A stretch of DNA of 64,000 bases from Alphaproteobacteria bacterium (GTDB lineage: Bacteria > Pseudomonadota > Alphaproteobacteria > Rhodospirillales > Rhodospirillaceae): the NCBI GenBank assembly GCA_030835385.1, contig JAURPI010000015.1, forward strand, positions 62,001-126,000, read 5' to 3'. Below, piece by piece: positions 1 through 11,434 of this stretch. The position numbers and the translations under genes were made by a program. Every line of letters begins with the position of its first letter. Positions within the stretch are counted from its first letter, which is position 1. The notes under the pieces are model-generated. The model saw only the letters and a list, made by a program, of their open reading frames with translations. It was not told the DNA's origin and searched no databases.

Positions 1-1448
1 ACATCACCAAGGGAATGAAAACCAATCAAACCGCCAACATTATTCCCGTCGCCTTCAACGGTATTCGTTGCATAGCTGTTGCGCACCTTACCGTCCGTGT
101 TCATACCGACCAGACCACCAACGTCATTGCTTCCGATGATCGTGCCTTCTGCATAACTGCTAAGAATAAAACCAAAGGTGTTGAGACCAACCAAGCCGCC
201 CATACCGCGAATAGCCGCCACTTCCATATTGGCGTGACTAAAGTAGACCGCACCGCGCATATCGCCGACGAGACCGCCCGCCGCCTGACTACCGGAAACC
301 TTGCCTGTCGATTCACTGTAGGCAACAAATCCTGCACTTCCGCCGACCAATCCACCGACGGCCAACTCACCGGCCGCCTCGCCTTGCGCGCGATTTTGAT
401 AAACGATGCCGAAATTACTGCCGACCAACATGCCGACACCGCCGCGACCAACCACGGCGGCATCTTCAAGCACAATGTTGCGCACGGTACCCGCTTGACC
501 GAGCACACCGAACAAACCAATACCGCCACCTCCAGGCTTCGAGATGCGCAGACCACGGATTACATGCCCCTGCCCGTCGACGATTCCTTGAAAGCCAAAG
601 CGATCAAACGTGATCATACAGTTGCCTTCGGGGCCGCAATCCCCAATCGGCTCAAAGTTCTCTATCACCGAAGCATCAAGATCGCGCACCACTTGATACT
701 TGCGGGTCATACGGACAGTGCGATCAAGCGTCGTGCTTGTGCCGTCGCCTGATCCCAGCGCGCCAATGGCTTCGAACTGTTGGATATTGCAAATCTCAAA
801 GTAGCCATCACCACTAACATCGGTGACAAATTCGCCCGCATCATTGGGAGCAGCATCGTAGGCATCAGCCAGACCGTCGTTATCGGAATCGGATCCAGCA
901 TCACCGGTGATGGCCGCACAAACCGCTTCGTCTACCTGCTCGGTCACTTGGCTAGCGTCGTACACCGCCTGGGCCAGCATGCTGTTGTACTTGGCGATCT
1001 GATCACTGTGATCAAACTTGGGTTGCTGCGCACCGCCACCTTGAGGTGGGGCGCCGCCTTGGGGGCTACCCTGCTGTTCTGCAGGAACGCCCTCCCGTTT
1101 ACGCTTACGAATTTCCCGGCGTGAGAGATATCCCGGCTGTGCCGCGTAATAGGCAGCGATGTCTTCGAGTTCTTGCTCTGTCTTGCCCAGCACAGAACCC
1201 GTCATCAAAGAGCGTTTCCGCTCCCCCTCCAAATATTGCATCAGCGCCAGAAAAATATACCGCTCGTGCTGACCGCCAATCTTTGGGTTTACCGGCGATG
1301 GACTGTTCCCGTCGGGGCCGTGACACGCGAAGCAATCCCTTGCGAGCACTTTGCCACGCTCAGGGTTGCCCTTTGCGAGCACAGCATCCGTCGCCCCAAG
1401 CAAAAATGCCGCGGCCGTTAAACCGGACAAGACATGTGTTAGACGCAT
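1..1448 (-). CDS. Cytochrome c domain protein fused to GLUG-motif repeats (C-terminus runs off window edge)
   Basis: Manual minus-strand translation from ATG at 1448: MRLTHVLSGLTAAAFLLGATDAVLAKGNPERGKVLARDCFACHGPDGNSPSPVNPKIGGQHERYIFLALMQYLEGERKRSLMTGSVLGKTEQELEDIAAYYAAQPGYLSRRE... followed by DSDNDGLADAYDAAPNDAGEF and repeats such as GGVGMLVGSNFGIVYQN and GGLVGGSAGFVAYSES. Contains CxxCH and a signal peptide. No stop before the window edge, so it is absent from the ORF track. Confidence 0.85.
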   Translation of the reverse strand, partial: MRLTHVLSGLTAAAFLLGATDAVLAKGNPERGKVLARDCFACHGPDGNSPSPVNPKIGGQHERYIFLALMQYLEGERKRSLMTGSVLGKTEQELEDIAAYYAAQPGYLSRREIRKRKREGVPAEQQGSPQGGAPPQGGGAQQPKFDHSDQIAKYNSMLAQAVYDASQVTEQVDEAVCAAITGDAGSDSDNDGLADAYDAAPNDAGEFVTDVSGDGYFEICNIQQFEAIGALGSGDGTSTTLDRTVRMTRKYQVVRDLDASVIENFEPIGDCGPEGNCMITFDRFGFQGIVDGQGHVIRGLRISKPGGGGIGLFGVLGQAGTVRNIVLEDAAVVGRGGVGMLVGSNFGIVYQNRAQGEAAGELAVGGLVGGSAGFVAYSESTGKVSGSQAAGGLVGDMRGAVYFSHANMEVAAIRGMGGLVGLNTFGFILSSYAEGTIIGSNDVGGLVGMNTDGKVRNSYATNTVEGDGNNVGGLIGFHSLGD

Positions 1449-1475
1449 GGCGATTCTCTCTCGATACCAGACTGT

Positions 1476-1991
1476 TTATGTGGCGGGATCGGGACGAAGC
1501 CGCCACTCGCGCCAGCGCTTGCCGTCTTTATATTGGATGATGACAAAAGTCGGGATGGTGATCTGACCACCCTCCATGTTGTAGCGATCGTACTCAATCT
1601 GAACCATGGTGTTGCCGATGGAGCCGAGCTTCTCGACCTCAGCACCATCCCAGCTTGAGCCAAAATCACCGGCAAAGAAATTGTTCATCACCTCAATGGT
1701 TTTGTCCCGACCCTTGACCAACAGCTTCGGTGATTCCGGGCCGTGTAATTCGTAGGTGGCGAAGTCTTCAGCCATATGAGACCGGGTCGCTTCCATGTCC
1801 TTACGCTCGAAGGCCGCGGATGAGGCATCCATACTTGCTTCATAGGCTTCTGGGTAGGTGCCGTTGACCCAACGGAGCGCATTGCCTTGCGCAAAACTGC
1901 CGACGCTGAGCGCGCCTATTCCCATACCGCATGCCAAAGCCAATCCTATAGAGGCCAATTGCTTAGACGGTTTCATGATTGCGATCCCCAT
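1476..1991 (-). CDS. Exported SnoaL/NTF2-like protein
   Basis: ORF with signal peptide (ALACGMGIGALSVGSFAQG) and a SnoaL-like pattern (FERKDMEATRSHMAEDFATYELHGPESPKLLVKGRDKTIEVMNNFF). A start at the internal Met6 is also possible. Confidence 0.55.
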   Translation of the reverse strand: MGIAIMKPSKQLASIGLALACGMGIGALSVGSFAQGNALRWVNGTYPEAYEASMDASSAAFERKDMEATRSHMAEDFATYELHGPESPKLLVKGRDKTIEVMNNFFAGDFGSSWDGAEVEKLGSIGNTMVQIEYDRYNMEGGQITIPTFVIIQYKDGKRWREWRLRPDPAT

Positions 1992-2074
1992 TTATTAGGG
2001 AGACACCCTACGCAGGGTTGATCGATCAGCGAAATGAGGTTTGTGCGTCACGACCACTTTATGGCGGTCCAGCT

Positions 2075-2111
2075 AATAAAAAAGACCCCCGCCGAAGCGA
2101 GGGTCTTTAGT
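2075..2111 (-). terminator. Rho-independent terminator of katG
   Basis: Minus strand reads AAAGACCCTCGCTTCGGCGGGGGTCTTTTTT just downstream of the katG stop (2160). Confidence 0.8.
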
Positions 2112-2159
2112 CTTGATATAACGAGCACCAACAAAAATCGTGGCTCTTGGTAGACGTTG

Positions 2160-4508
<2,349 letters not shown>

Positions 4509-4906
4509 TCAAATATATTCGGGCGCTTGAAGCTGTCAACTTATTAGAATCATTCTAATTAATAAGCGGTCATTAAGTGCCTATGCCGTTTCGGCAAAGA
4601 ACCGAGATTTCGCCAAGTTCAAAATTAAATCATAGATGAGTGGAAGAATTCCGACCCCAATTGAGAAGGTGGAGCCACTTTTTCTCCGAAGCCAAATTTA
4701 ATTTTTTAATTGGGAACTCGAATACGCATCAAACCGTCTGGCAGCGTCGCAAATCTAGCACCAATTCCGTTACTCATTGATAAATTCACGAAACTAATTC
4801 TTGAACTTGATCCCACTGTAGAAGTGCTCGAGGCAACGGTAGAGACATCTTCTTCGGAGAGGTTTTCGCCGACTGAGGTGCCATAGGCAGCGTGAATTCG
4901 ATTTTG

Positions 4907-4969
4907 TATTGATTATCATTCGCAACACTATTAATAATCATTATCATTGTTATTAATAATCATTATCAT
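4907..4969. promoter_or_regulatory. Tandem Fur-like boxes upstream of the TonB-dependent receptor
   Basis: tattaataatcattatcat at 4929-4947 and again exactly at 4951-4969; a degenerate third copy tattgattatcattcgcaa at 4907-4925. All are in 22-bp register. Confidence 0.75.
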
Positions 4970-5021
4970 ATTAACATAGTTTACATCACGTAAATTATCA
5001 TAAGCTTTGGAGCGCCCCACC

Positions 5022-7142
5022 ATGGGATCATGTTTTGTCCAATTTTCTAGCGCAACAGCCCTTTACCTTGCATTCTCGACTACTTTAGCTGGAGCTCAGT
5101 CGCCAGAAGACACTTCGCCTGATGAAATTGTAGTCACAGGGAAATATCTCTACACCGATCAAATTAACGCTCTCAAAACACCGACTCCGATCATTGATGT
5201 TCCGCAAAGCCTCTCCATCGTCACCGCTGAGCAGATCACAGAGCGGGGCTTTAAGAGTATCGGAGACATCGTAAATTATACGCCAGGGGTGAACACATCA
5301 CAGGGTGAAGGGCACCGCGACTCCGTTGTGTTTCGTGGCGTGCGTTCAACGGCCGACTTCTTCATCGATGGTGTCCGTGATGACGTTCAGTATTATCGCC
5401 CTGTTTATAATTTAGAGCAGATCGAGATCTTACGCGGCCCAAATGCGCTATTGTTTGGGCGTGGTGGTACGGGCGGCATCTTAAACCGCGTCACAAAGAG
5501 AGCTGTGACCGGAGAAACCTTCTCTGGTTACGCGGCCAGTGTTGACGCATTTGGTGCTTTTGACGTTCAGATTGACAGCAATGTTACTACAGGTGAGGAA
5601 TCCGCGTTCCGAGTCAACGCGTTTTACGAGCGCTTAAATAATCATCGTGATTTTTATAGCGGTGATAGATTTGGCGTAAATCCGACAGTCAAATTCGAAC
5701 TGGCACAAAATACGGCGCTACATGTGTCTTATGAATACAACGATCATGAGCGCTTTATTGATCGCGGATTACCAACAGGATCAGATGGTCGTCCTGTTGA
5801 AGCACTCAAAGATATTGTTTTCGCTGACCCCGAACTCAATACCACACAGCTCAAAGCCCATTTACTGCGCGCGACGTTGCAGCACACCTTTTCCGAAAAT
5901 CTGAAAGGTAATTTCGTCGCGTCTTATGGCGACTATGCAAAGCTATATCAGAACTTTTATGCGTCAGGTTACAGTCAGGCGACCACACCAAACATCGTGA
6001 CGCTTGATGGTTATGTTGACACAACCGATCGTAAAAACCTGATCTTATCCGGAAATTTAATTGGAGAATTTGGAACTAGCGGCCTCCTTCACACGGTTGT
6101 TGCTGGCTACGAATATATAGACACGTCCTCAAATCAAGACCGCTTTAATTCGTTCTGGGATACTACAGCAGATGACAAAGAGGTGTTTCCAATTGCTCGG
6201 CCGCTCAATTTAAGGCGTGGCATCGGCGTGAACTCGTCCGGCCTAACAGCAACAAACAGCTTCTCTACAGACCTTAATGACGATACACGCGTGGGCGTGG
6301 ATGTATTTTCTGCTTACATACAAGACGAGATCGAAATTTCTGAGAAACTGGACGTTATTGTTGGAGCTCGGTTCGATAGCTTTGATATTGAAGTTTTTAA
6401 TGTTCTCGCAAACGAAACAAGGACGCGGAAGGAAGAAGAAATATCGCCGCGCATCGGCCTAGTAATCAAACCTCAGGAAAATATTTCTTTATACGGAAGT
6501 TATAGCGAGTCTTTTTTGCCTCGCAGCGGAGAACAGTTCGCAAATATCAATGGCAACAATGATCAACTAGACCCGAACACATTCTCCAACCTAGAGGCAG
6601 GTGTGAAATGGGACTTTAATCAAGGCCTAAGCCTTACAGCGGCCATTTTTGAAGTACAGCAGAGTTCACCTCAGGTGGCTGATAATGACCCCTCAACCTT
6701 GGATATCATCGAGTCAAAGATAGAGGGATTCGAGGCGCAGCTTCAGGGTCAAGTGACAGACAGATGGTTTGTTTCAGCTGGTTACAGCTATCTTGACGGC
6801 GAGCAAGTCAATCGATCTGGCCCTGCAGGGCTGCGACCACGCGAATTACCTAAAAACATGGCATCGCTCTGGAATAACTTTCAGGTCACAGATAAGCTCG
6901 GCATCGGTCTGGGAATGACTTATCAAGACGAGAGCTTCGTTAACAACGGCAACACTGCTGTCCTGCCGAGCTATACGCGTATTGATGCTGCAGCATACTT
7001 AGACCTATCTGATCAGCTCCGCCTGCAAATTAATATAGAAAACCTGACTGACACGCTGTACTTCCCAAACTCGCATAGCACACATCAAGTCACTGTCGGT
7101 GCGCCCGTTAACGCTCGTCTAACAATCAGTGGGAGATTCTAG
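5022..7142 (+). CDS. TonB-dependent siderophore receptor
   Basis: About 700 aa with plug domain (TPTPIIDVPQSLSIVTAEQITERGFKSIGDIVNYTPGVNTSQGEGHRDSVVFRGVRSTADFFIDGVRDDVQYYR), C-terminal barrel strand VNARLTISGRF. ATG at 5022 preferred over the TTG at 5007. Confidence 0.95.
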   Translation: MGSCFVQFSSATALYLAFSTTLAGAQSPEDTSPDEIVVTGKYLYTDQINALKTPTPIIDVPQSLSIVTAEQITERGFKSIGDIVNYTPGVNTSQGEGHRDSVVFRGVRSTADFFIDGVRDDVQYYRPVYNLEQIEILRGPNALLFGRGGTGGILNRVTKRAVTGETFSGYAASVDAFGAFDVQIDSNVTTGEESAFRVNAFYERLNNHRDFYSGDRFGVNPTVKFELAQNTALHVSYEYNDHERFIDRGLPTGSDGRPVEALKDIVFADPELNTTQLKAHLLRATLQHTFSENLKGNFVASYGDYAKLYQNFYASGYSQATTPNIVTLDGYVDTTDRKNLILSGNLIGEFGTSGLLHTVVAGYEYIDTSSNQDRFNSFWDTTADDKEVFPIARPLNLRRGIGVNSSGLTATNSFSTDLNDDTRVGVDVFSAYIQDEIEISEKLDVIVGARFDSFDIEVFNVLANETRTRKEEEISPRIGLVIKPQENISLYGSYSESFLPRSGEQFANINGNNDQLDPNTFSNLEAGVKWDFNQGLSLTAAIFEVQQSSPQVADNDPSTLDIIESKIEGFEAQLQGQVTDRWFVSAGYSYLDGEQVNRSGPAGLRPRELPKNMASLWNNFQVTDKLGIGLGMTYQDESFVNNGNTAVLPSYTRIDAAAYLDLSDQLRLQINIENLTDTLYFPNSHSTHQVTVGAPVNARLTISGRF

Positions 7143-7230
7143 AAGGGCATAGCTCTTTGGCGAGCATTTAATTCAAAGTAAGCGCTATCTTTGCCTTTCA
7201 GGCTTCAGATAGATTGCTGATCTGAAACAA

Positions 7231-7263
7231 GAAAGGCTCCCTTAATTTATAAGGGAGCCTTTC
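7231..7263. terminator. Bidirectional terminator between convergent genes
   Basis: gaaaggctcccttaatttataagggagcctttc perfect stem between the receptor (+) and the 7284 gene (-). Confidence 0.85.
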
Positions 7264-7283
7264 AATAATTATATGATTTTTGG

Positions 7284-7922
7284 TTAGCGCATTGAGACTT
7301 GATCGAAACCCTTAATACGCACTGTGATGATCTGAGTTTCCGGATTCCATGGATCGACTTCCAGAGGAACACCGAGCACTTCGCCATAGCGCTCATAACG
7401 GGGCTTCAGCCATACGTTATAAATTTCTTCGTTCGTCAGGTCGTGTTGACCCATGCGGCGTGTTTGCTCAAGCACATGGCTGAAGGGAAACACGTACCGA
7501 CGCACGCCGGGTTGCATTTCCGTTTCCATCACCAATTGAAAGTGACAGGTGGTTTGCTCGAAGACAGCCTTAAGGGCGAGCTCTTTGTCACCTGACTGCT
7601 CGATCATCTTTGCAACGCGGAGCAGCATCGGGCTTTGAACTCTGATTTCGTCATCAACCATTTCTTCCAAAAGGTCATTGTCTTTGGCGAACTGGATGTG
7701 ACCGAGAGTCATTTTGACCAGCGCGTCATTGACTTGGTGTTCATAGGCACGGCTGGAATGGTTCAGGGTCTTGATGACCATCTGCATCGCCTGACCCAAC
7801 TCTTCTGTTTTTTCAGGGAAAGGTGAGTACTGGCCGACTTGACGTCCTGCAGCAAAGGCGGAAGTGGAAATCGCGACGGCAATCACGCCGGCTGTGGCGA
7901 CTTTAAGAAAACGTGTGGTCAT
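7284..7922 (-). CDS. Exported protein of unrecognised family (paralog of 8075..8707)
   Basis: ATG at 7922 gives MTTRFLKVATAGVIAVAISTSAFAAGRQ signal peptide; aligns by eye with the neighbour (GQAM..V.KT......NDALVK...HIQFAK...LL.EM......SPML.R). Confidence 0.75.
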   Translation of the reverse strand: MTTRFLKVATAGVIAVAISTSAFAAGRQVGQYSPFPEKTEELGQAMQMVIKTLNHSSRAYEHQVNDALVKMTLGHIQFAKDNDLLEEMVDDEIRVQSPMLLRVAKMIEQSGDKELALKAVFEQTTCHFQLVMETEMQPGVRRYVFPFSHVLEQTRRMGQHDLTNEEIYNVWLKPRYERYGEVLGVPLEVDPWNPETQIITVRIKGFDQVSMR

Positions 7923-8074
7923 GGACGAGCTCCCGGTTTGGGTTAATCCGACTTCAAAATATTGAATGCAACATACCTGAATCCGTTTTGACCACATAGG
8001 CCAGTTTAATCGCCCTCAGGCGGCTGTCCAACCAGAGAACAGGTCTCGAATCGCAGGTAATCTCTATGTTTTTC

Positions 8075-8707
8075 CTATTTGACGAGGGTGACGGTGATGT
8101 AACCGTCGGCGTCGATGTCTGTGACATCGAGTTTAAGGCCAAGTTGTTCCGCATACCCGTGATAGCGGGGCTTGGTATAAATCTCGTGGATTTCTTCAAC
8201 GGTCATATCAAACTGACCGATCCGCTTGCCCAGCTCCAGAACATAGCCGAACGGTTCTTTATAGCGCCGCATACCGGGCTCGGAATCCCATTCTGACAGC
8301 ATTTGATAAAAACACGACGTGCGATCAAACATCGCAATCATGCCGAGTTCGGTATTACCCGTCTCCTCGACCTTGCCACGAATGCGGCCAAGCATTGGCG
8401 ACATCGATTTCTGATCTTCTGAGATCATTTCATCTAGCAGGCCATGATTCTTAGCGAATTGAATGTGAGACAGGTGCGACTTAACCAACGCATCGTTGAA
8501 ATAGTGCTGATAGGGCATGCTATCGGACATCGTCTTCAACACAACATTCATCGCCTGACCGAACTCTTCCTCGCGCCCCTGAATTGGAGATGTCATCGCA
8601 AGGGTTGGGTTGGGACGTCCAGAACCAGACTCGGCTTTGACACCGGGCGGCGGGCCGCCTTTGGCTGAATCGGGGGCATCATAAAAAGGGCGCGGTTGCT
8701 TGGTCAT
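8075..8707 (-). CDS. Protein of unrecognised family (paralog of 7284..7922), no obvious signal peptide
   Basis: MTKQPRPFYDAPDSAKGG...EEEFGQAMNVVLKTMSDSMPYQHYFNDALVKSHLSHIQFAKNHGLLDEMISEDQKSMSPMLGRI. Confidence 0.75.
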   Translation of the reverse strand: MTKQPRPFYDAPDSAKGGPPPGVKAESGSGRPNPTLAMTSPIQGREEEFGQAMNVVLKTMSDSMPYQHYFNDALVKSHLSHIQFAKNHGLLDEMISEDQKSMSPMLGRIRGKVEETGNTELGMIAMFDRTSCFYQMLSEWDSEPGMRRYKEPFGYVLELGKRIGQFDMTVEEIHEIYTKPRYHGYAEQLGLKLDVTDIDADGYITVTLVK

Positions 8708-8778
8708 GACATCTCTCCCTGAGTGATTTGATGGGCGCGTAGTGAACTGCGACGTCCGAAAGAGTGTACTGCGACGTC

Positions 8779-9414
8779 CTATTGAGAGTCAGGCACAATC
8801 CCGTGAACAGGCTTGTGAACGGACTGGATTGTCCGAACAGAGGACAGTAGCGCCCGCAATTCGGCGGCGGCATCCGGCGCTAATTGGCCAAATACGGATA
8901 TCAATGACTTTGCCAACGCGAAGGTTGTGGCCCTTCGCCCACCGCCATTGTCGGGTCCAGATACCTGACCAACCCATAGGTTCGATTGGCCTGGGCGATA
9001 AGCCGACATGCGGAGCGTAAACACAGCTGCTCCAGGGGCAGCATCCTCTCTGTTGAACGGAATCGTGACCCCTTTGTCATTATGTACTGTGCCCATAGGC
9101 CGCAGCCGTTTATCAAAGGTAACAGGCGATCGGGACTCAACGCCGGGCAAAGGTGTGCCGCCATCGACAGTGACGATGACATCACCTCGCGGCGCAACCG
9201 TATATGCCTGCGCCGCCAAAAGACGGCTGACTTCAGCGACAAGGTCGCGCTCCAAGGGTAAGTCCCGCCCGGCACGAATTTCTAAAGTGGTGGACCATGG
9301 CATGTCAGCAAAGGCAGTTGCGGAGATACCGGTTAGCGATTGAGCGTGCAGACTTTCTGACAACTGAATCGCCGCGACTCATACGCTAAGTAATAAAGCC
9401 GCAGACTTACTCAT
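8779..9414 (-). pseudogene. Secreted hypothetical protein interrupted by an in-frame TGA in its signal peptide
   Basis: ATG at 9414 reads MSKSAALLLSV-TGA-VAAIQLSESLHAQSLTGISATAFADMPWSTTLEIRAGRDLPLERD...; the ORF track begins only at a TTG after the stop (9363). Confidence 0.6.
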
Positions 9415-9541
9415 TAAGGCGTTCCCCTTCAACCAAAAGTAGATTAGTTGCGATACTACAGCCCAGTGTGAAGGGTCGAAATCCTCCCTGGTTGAAGCAC
9501 TCGCATTTTATGGCTTACAGCAATGAAGGTGGCGCCCGTGC

Positions 9542-11224
9542 CTAAAGCTTCAACGCTCCGGGGTTCATCAGACCATTAGGATCAACAACACCTTTGATCT
9601 TTTTGAGCATCTCCCAGGCCTCGGGCTTGCGGCTCTTGTCATAGCGATACATTTTGCCTAGCTGCATGGATACAGCACCCATATCCGCGAACAATGCCGC
9701 CAACTCATCGCGCATATTTTTGACGATGGCGCGGCCTTCTTCGTCGGCATCATAGTTTTGTAATTTCTCGAGGTGCTCAGGCCGGATTGCCGTCTCATAC
9801 ATTTTGAGTTGCGCGTCAGGCCAAAACCAAACCGGCTCAATAAGGAACCCGTAGTTGCCGACAGTAACCAGCAAGAAGCCGTTACGTATGCCGTGCTTCT
9901 CTTTAACGGCTGCATACTTTTCATACACAGCTGTAACCGCGTCCAACGCCTCGACCGCTTTGGAGTGCGGCACAATACAATGCAGTGGTACCCACCGCTC
10001 GCCACTTGGGCCGACAATAGAATCCGGTGGCAGGAATGGTTCAGCGTGACAAATTTTTGTTACGGACGCCGGCAATGGTCGACCTCCGAGTGCCTTTGCA
10101 AGGCCTTTCGCTTGCTTGACCTTTTCTTCGATACCACCCTTGGTGTGATCTTCGACCGAAAGATGCAAACCGTAGAACACGTCTTTCAAATAGCGGCGAC
10201 CGGCGAAGGCAATCTGCAATCCATCTAAAATGCCCGATTGTTTGATGACCTTGAACAAGGTGCCGACGTCTTTCAGAAAATTGGTCTCTCCTTCAGTAAC
10301 CCGTGCCGATTGCTGGTTCTTGTCAAAGCCCATGGCCTCTGTAGCCAAGCCTTCACGGCTGAGGCTGGACAGAGCGTTGGCCATGTCCGCATAGGTATCG
10401 AACGCGTAAGCCAAATGGCGCCGGTGTTCAGGCCGACGGATAAGACGCAAAGTCGCAGTCGCTTTCACTCCTAGCGCGCCGGCGTCTGCAAGAAACGGCC
10501 CCATAAGATCTGGGCCGTAGTGCTTCATAAACGGAAGACCGCCTTCGACCGCATGAGAGCCGACAGGCAGTACTGTGCCATCAGCCAATACGACATCCAG
10601 ACCGAGAACCTGTTCCACAGCCGAACCGTAATAACCCGAGCCAAAAAACACAGAGTTTTGCGACAACGCGCCACCGACACGACTTTGGAACCCGGAAAGC
10701 GGTCCCCAATATGGTGTTCGGAGCCCCTTCTCTTTCAGGGCGTTGTTTAAATCCATCCACGTACAGCCACATTCGACGGTGACGTACATATCATCCTCGT
10801 TGATTTCAAGGATTCGATTGATTTTCTGGGTGTCGACAGTGATCGAGTCAGGCTTGGTATGAAGGTACCCATCAGTATAGGACATGCCGCCGCCACGGGG
10901 GACCAGCGCAATTCGAGCGTCGTGACAGGCAGCAGCCGCGAGAGAAAGGTCTTCTGTTGAGGTTGGTGATATTGCAGCGAGAGGAGTCTCAAAACTGCGG
11001 AACGTGTCCTCGGCAAAAAAAGCACGGGACTCATCGTCGGATTTGACATTCTCTGCACCCAAAATCTGGGTCAGCTGGTCGAGCAATCCCTTATGACCGG
11101 CGAGATCGACGCCGGGCTTAGTTTCCCCTGGGGGCACCGATTCGACGGCATAGCCGGGCACGGGGTTACCCACGGCGGGCGGAGCAGATGGCTCGGAATT
11201 TGGGCTTTGGGCGTCGTCAGACAT
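9542..11224 (-). CDS. FAD-linked oxidase (FAD_binding_4 / PCMH-type)
   Basis: PLAAISPTSTEDLSLAAAACHDARIALVPRGGGMSYTDGYLHTKPDSITVDTQKINRILEINEDDMYVTVECGCTWMDLNNALKEKGLRTPYWGP; C-terminal KIKGVVDPNGLMNPGALKL. Confidence 0.9.
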   Translation of the reverse strand: MSDDAQSPNSEPSAPPAVGNPVPGYAVESVPPGETKPGVDLAGHKGLLDQLTQILGAENVKSDDESRAFFAEDTFRSFETPLAAISPTSTEDLSLAAAACHDARIALVPRGGGMSYTDGYLHTKPDSITVDTQKINRILEINEDDMYVTVECGCTWMDLNNALKEKGLRTPYWGPLSGFQSRVGGALSQNSVFFGSGYYGSAVEQVLGLDVVLADGTVLPVGSHAVEGGLPFMKHYGPDLMGPFLADAGALGVKATATLRLIRRPEHRRHLAYAFDTYADMANALSSLSREGLATEAMGFDKNQQSARVTEGETNFLKDVGTLFKVIKQSGILDGLQIAFAGRRYLKDVFYGLHLSVEDHTKGGIEEKVKQAKGLAKALGGRPLPASVTKICHAEPFLPPDSIVGPSGERWVPLHCIVPHSKAVEALDAVTAVYEKYAAVKEKHGIRNGFLLVTVGNYGFLIEPVWFWPDAQLKMYETAIRPEHLEKLQNYDADEEGRAIVKNMRDELAALFADMGAVSMQLGKMYRYDKSRKPEAWEMLKKIKGVVDPNGLMNPGALKL

Positions 11225-11434
11225 AGGAATCCCCGTGTTTCTATTATTTTTTGAACCGTTTTATCTTTGCCCGGCACAAAGTGGTGAGCAATAGCAGGTT
11301 ATTTGCTACTTTATGCAGGACATATAAATTCAGTACTGTTCTAATAAGCATCTTCTCATAGGATCGCAACGAATCGGCGCCTACTAGTATTAAAATTTTG
11401 CCCCGGTACGAGACGCAAAAAAAAGACAGGCTCT

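Noticed and set aside
15-752. 245-aa plus-strand ORF
   Set aside because: Antisense to the GLUG-repeat coding region; the minus frame has the signal peptide, CxxCH and repeat motifs.
9427-9497. Inverted repeat CTTCAACCA ... TGGTTGAAG
   Set aside because: 9-bp arms with a 53-nt loop and no supporting context; compatible with chance.
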